In this document: positions 61,378 to 64,000 of the stretch, one piece after another
How positions within the stretch are numbered: position 1 is the stretch's first letter
How the letters are laid out: every line of letters begins with the position of its first letter
NCBI RefSeq assembly: GCF_003363135.1
Contig: NZ_QRBB01000001.1
Span: 372,001 to 436,000 of the forward strand
DNA length: 64,000 nucleotides
Direction: 5' to 3'
DNA from: Alteriqipengyuania lutimaris
GTDB taxonomy: Bacteria; Pseudomonadota; Alphaproteobacteria; Sphingomonadales; Sphingomonadaceae
Program-made: the position numbers and the translations under genes
Notes under the pieces: model-generated
What the model was told of the DNA's origin: nothing
Database searches by the model: none
Seen by the model: the letters and a program-made list of their open reading frames with translations, nothing else

Positions 61378-62436
61378 ATGGACGGGCACATGTTTAAGAA
61401 ATTCGGGTCGACATTCGCACTCGCGCTGGCCGCAGCCGCGCTTCCCCAGACTCCGGCTGCAGCGCAGGCTGTTTCGCTCGAAGCGCAGTTCGACCGGATG
61501 CTGGGTACCGAAGTGCGTGCTCCGCAAAGTTTCGAGGCCGTTTATGATTCGGCGTTCGAGCGTCAGATCGCCAACCTGGCCGATGGGTCGGACGGGCGCA
61601 TCGGCGTCTATGCCATCGACCTCGTCACCGGGCAGGAAGTCGGAATCCTCGCCGACCAGCGCTTCCCCATGGCCAGCACCAGCAAGGTCGCCATCGCCGC
61701 GACCTTCCTTGCAGGCGTCGACCAGGGTCGCTGGAGCCTCACGAGCGAGTTCGAACTGCCCGGCCGTGGGAAATATATCTCCGCGCGCGAACATCTCGAC
61801 CTCATGATCAGCCGCAGCTGCAACGACTGCACCGACGCGCTGCTCTATGCCGTCGGCGGGCCGCAGGCGGTCAACGCCTGGATGCGCAACACCGCCGGCA
61901 TTTCCGAATTCGAGTTGACCCGCGATATCGCAACGCTGGTGCGCGAGGACGGGCGGATCGATCCCGCCAGCCAGATCGCCTTCGAAGACAGTGCGAGCCC
62001 GCGTGCCATGGGCCAGCTTCTTGCCGGGATCTACCAGGGCAAGTGGCACAGCAGCTATTCGCGCCAGGTGCTCATGAATGCCATGTCGGCCACGGTGACG
62101 GGCAAGCGGCGCATGACCTCGGCCCTTCCGATGAGCGCGAACCTCGCGCACAAGACCGGCACGCTCAGCCGCACGGCAAGCGATATCGGCATTTTCTACA
62201 CGCCCGACGGCCGCCCGATCGCCGCCGCGATCTATGTGACCGGGCAGAGCCCGTCGATGGCGGTCGAAAACGGCAACCGCTCGCAGAAGCTCGCCGCGCG
62301 TGCCTCGCGAGACGAACGGATCGCATCGATCACCGGCGCGCTCTATCGCGGTTTCGGCCAGCGCGCGGTCAATGACGGCCGGATCGACGATGGGCGTGTG
62401 TATGCCACCGCGAGCTACGGCGGCGGGCAGCAGTAA
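61378..62436 (+). CDS. Exported class A beta-lactamase-like serine hydrolase
   Basis: 352 residues with a signal peptide (cleavage after AQA near 31); ATG 61390 is an equally good start. Penicillin-fold motifs: STSK at 100-103 (nucleophile Ser), SCN at 147-149 in the place of SDN, and HKTGT at 258-262. The omega-loop glutamate of true class A enzymes is not obvious: the region reads LTRDIATLVRED, with a longer loop before DSASPRAM. So it may be a penicillin-binding or esterase-like relative rather than an efficient beta-lactamase. Confidence 0.85.
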   Translation: MDGHMFKKFGSTFALALAAAALPQTPAAAQAVSLEAQFDRMLGTEVRAPQSFEAVYDSAFERQIANLADGSDGRIGVYAIDLVTGQEVGILADQRFPMASTSKVAIAATFLAGVDQGRWSLTSEFELPGRGKYISAREHLDLMISRSCNDCTDALLYAVGGPQAVNAWMRNTAGISEFELTRDIATLVREDGRIDPASQIAFEDSASPRAMGQLLAGIYQGKWHSSYSRQVLMNAMSATVTGKRRMTSALPMSANLAHKTGTLSRTASDIGIFYTPDGRPIAAAIYVTGQSPSMAVENGNRSQKLAARASRDERIASITGALYRGFGQRAVNDGRIDDGRVYATASYGGGQQ

Positions 62437-62479
62437 GCTTGCCCGACTGCAGCGCTCCGTTGCGGGCGCAGCCGGGATG

Positions 62480-62518
62480 AAAAAAGGGCGGCGCCATGAT
62501 GGCACCGCCCTTCTTTTT
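62480..62518. terminator. Bidirectional terminator
   Basis: GGGCGGCGCCAT and ATGGCACCGCCC form a stem flanked by As on the left and Ts on the right, so it can serve the hydrolase on the plus strand and the lipoprotein on the minus strand. Confidence 0.88.
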
Positions 62519-62537
62519 GTCCCGAAGGAAGCGTGCC

Positions 62538-62810
62538 TTAGTCGGCAGCGGCTTCGGCTTCGGTTTCGCCTTCGATGTCGGCTTCCGCTTCGGTAGCTTC
62601 TTCTTCGGCTTCGGCGGTCGCGTCTTCGGCAGCGGCTTCGGTGTCCGCAGCGGCTTCTTCCATTTCGTCGCCCATGGCGTCGAGGTTGGCTTCGGTGTCG
62701 GCTGCGGCGCCTTCGACGGTGTCTTCAGCGTTTTCTTCGGTGGTTTCCGAGCAAGCGGCGAGGCCCAGAGCGGAAACGGCGATTGCCGAAGCGAGAATGA
62801 TCTTGCGCAT
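62538..62810 (-). CDS. Acidic Glu/Ala-rich small lipoprotein
   Basis: 90 residues from ATG 62810. Lipobox LGLAAC, lipid on Cys20, then an acidic Glu/Ala/Thr/Asp repeat (AEAEEEAT-like) predicted as one helix or coiled coil. Same build as the protein at 48257 (MKKII- versus MRKII- start, LAAC lipobox, acidic rod). No family recognised. Confidence 0.82.
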   Translation of the reverse strand: MRKIILASAIAVSALGLAACSETTEENAEDTVEGAAADTEANLDAMGDEMEEAAADTEAAAEDATAEAEEEATEAEADIEGETEAEAAAD

Positions 62811-63022
62811 GATTTTGATCCCTTTTCGAATTTGTCCTACCGCAACCAGGTGCGGCGGGATGAAACCCCCACCTGTGGGATGCTTCACGAGTCCCTAGAT
62901 AATGGCAGGAATATGGCATGGCAAGGCCAAATTGGGCGGGATGACATCTTTTTGCCTTTTTGCTGCCTTTTTTCTGCGGACAAGCAGGCTGACGGGCCAT
63001 CGCGGCGCTGCTAGCAGAAACT

Positions 63023-64000
63023 ATGGCCGATAAGCAGCATCTCTACCTCGTCGATGGTTCCGCCTACATTTTTCGCGCATACCATCGCCTGCCCCCGCTG
63101 ACCAATCCGCAAGGAACGCCAGTCGGCGCGGTTTACGGCTACACCACCATGCTGTGGAAGCTGGCCGAGGACCTCGACAAGGCCGCCGGACCGACGCACC
63201 TCGCCGTGGTGCTCGACAAGTCGAGCTACAGCTTCCGCAACGAGATTTACGACCAGTACAAGGCCAACCGACCAGACCCGCCAGAGGATCTGGTTCCGCA
63301 GTTTCCGCTGATCCGCGACGCGACCCGTGCCTTCAGCCTGCCTCTGATCGAGGAACCCGATGTCGAGGCCGACGACATGATCGCCTCCTATGCCCGCGCG
63401 GCGACCCGCAAGGGCTGGGACGTGACCATCGTGTCCTCCGACAAGGACCTGATGCAGCTGATCGGCCAATGCGCCGATGACGAGGTCGAGGACGGCGTCG
63501 AGACGGGCGGCTGCATCGACATGCTCGACACCATGAAGAACGCGCGGATCGGGCCGGCGGAGGTCGAGGAAAAGTTCGGCGTCCCACCCGAGCTGGTGGG
63601 CGACGTGCTCGCCCTGATGGGCGATTCGGTCGACAATATTCCCGGCATCTACGGTGTCGGGCCGAAAACCGCGACCAAGCTGATCCAGGACCACGGATCG
63701 CTTACCGCCGCACTCGACGCGGCGGCGGAGATGAAGAAGTCCAAGCTGAAGGAGCGCCTGATCGAGCATCGCGGCGATGCCCAGCTCAGCCGTGTTCTCG
63801 TGACGCTGAAGGAAGACTGCGGGCTGCCGATCGCAATCGAGGATATGAAACTGTCCTCGATCCCGCCCGAGCCGCTCGCCGCATTCCTCACCGATCATGG
63901 CTTCACCAGTCTGCTGCGGCGGCTGGAAGGGGGTAACGGCGGACCGGGCCCCAAGACGCAGCTTCATCCCGCAAAGCCCCAGCACAAGGGTGAGGCACAT
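63023..64000 (+). CDS. polA: DNA polymerase I, 3' end missing
   Basis: 326 codons visible before the window ends, all in the N-terminal 5'-3' exonuclease: HLYLVDGSAYIFRAYHRLPPLTNP, VGAVYGYTTMLWKL, VVLDKSSYSFRNEIY..YKANRP, EPDVEADDMIA with acidic metal ligands, and MGDSVDNIPGIYGVGPKTA (helix-hairpin-helix). The polymerase part lies beyond the right edge. It fills Okazaki gaps and repairs DNA. Confidence 0.96.
   Translation, partial: MADKQHLYLVDGSAYIFRAYHRLPPLTNPQGTPVGAVYGYTTMLWKLAEDLDKAAGPTHLAVVLDKSSYSFRNEIYDQYKANRPDPPEDLVPQFPLIRDATRAFSLPLIEEPDVEADDMIASYARAATRKGWDVTIVSSDKDLMQLIGQCADDEVEDGVETGGCIDMLDTMKNARIGPAEVEEKFGVPPELVGDVLALMGDSVDNIPGIYGVGPKTATKLIQDHGSLTAALDAAAEMKKSKLKERLIEHRGDAQLSRVLVTLKEDCGLPIAIEDMKLSSIPPEPLAAFLTDHGFTSLLRRLEGGNGGPGPKTQLHPAKPQHKGEAH

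Overview
The window is GC-rich DNA from an alphaproteobacterium of the Sphingomonadales, most probably the Erythrobacteraceae. The assignment rests on the company of genes: UrcA, GapR/DUF2312, DUF1244, a LytTR regulator beside a DUF2306 protein, a DUF2975/HTH pair, RpoBC and GroESL of alphaproteobacterial type, and the extragenic palindromes containing CTTCGACA and GAGCTTGTCGAAG that litter sphingomonad genomes. No database was searched; names come from recognised motifs and family signatures.

Positions 1 to about 8,870 are the right-hand end of a mobile genomic island in tRNA-Leu(CAG). From the left it carries the 3' part of a drmB (DUF1998) gene, a NERD-domain SF1 helicase directly downstream, and a converging, tightly packed operon of C5-cytosine methyltransferase, HNH endonuclease and Vsr mismatch endonuclease. 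A stretch of about 840 bp with two diverged copies of a C-tract module separates these from a mobility block (P4-type tyrosine integrase, an unrecognised 215-residue protein and a 56-residue AlpA-like regulator). Short repeats that look like integrase arm sites lie between the integrase and the tRNA. The other island boundary is off the left edge.

From about 8,874 onward the window is ordinary chromosome. 9-24 kb holds an NDUFA9-like reductase, an SPFH/NfeD membrane pair, exported hydrolases and lipoproteins, purT, lysC and ubiG. 24-34 kb holds ruvC and yebC, an esterase, a CPBP protease, gapR, pyruvate kinase, a frameshifted diguanylate cyclase, a deacetylase and gltX. 34-37 kb has a GGDEF-EAL signalling protein and a lipoprotein.

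37.6-50.3 kb is the transcription/translation core. rpoB and rpoC lie on the minus strand with a previously easy-to-miss 58-codon membrane-protein gene between them, while rplJ-rplL lie on the plus strand, divergent from rpoBC. The space between holds two tandem micro-ORFs, a DUF2975 membrane protein and its HTH partner under a promoter full of TATCGAT sites, an acidic lipoprotein, and a structured rplJ leader.

50-64 kb holds a Kef-type antiporter, a MATE exporter, an MscS channel, groES-groEL behind a CIRCE element, a divergent azoR/LysR pair, a DUF305-LVIVD fusion, a host-attachment-family protein, a class A beta-lactamase-like serine hydrolase, a second acidic lipoprotein and the start of polA, which runs off the right edge.
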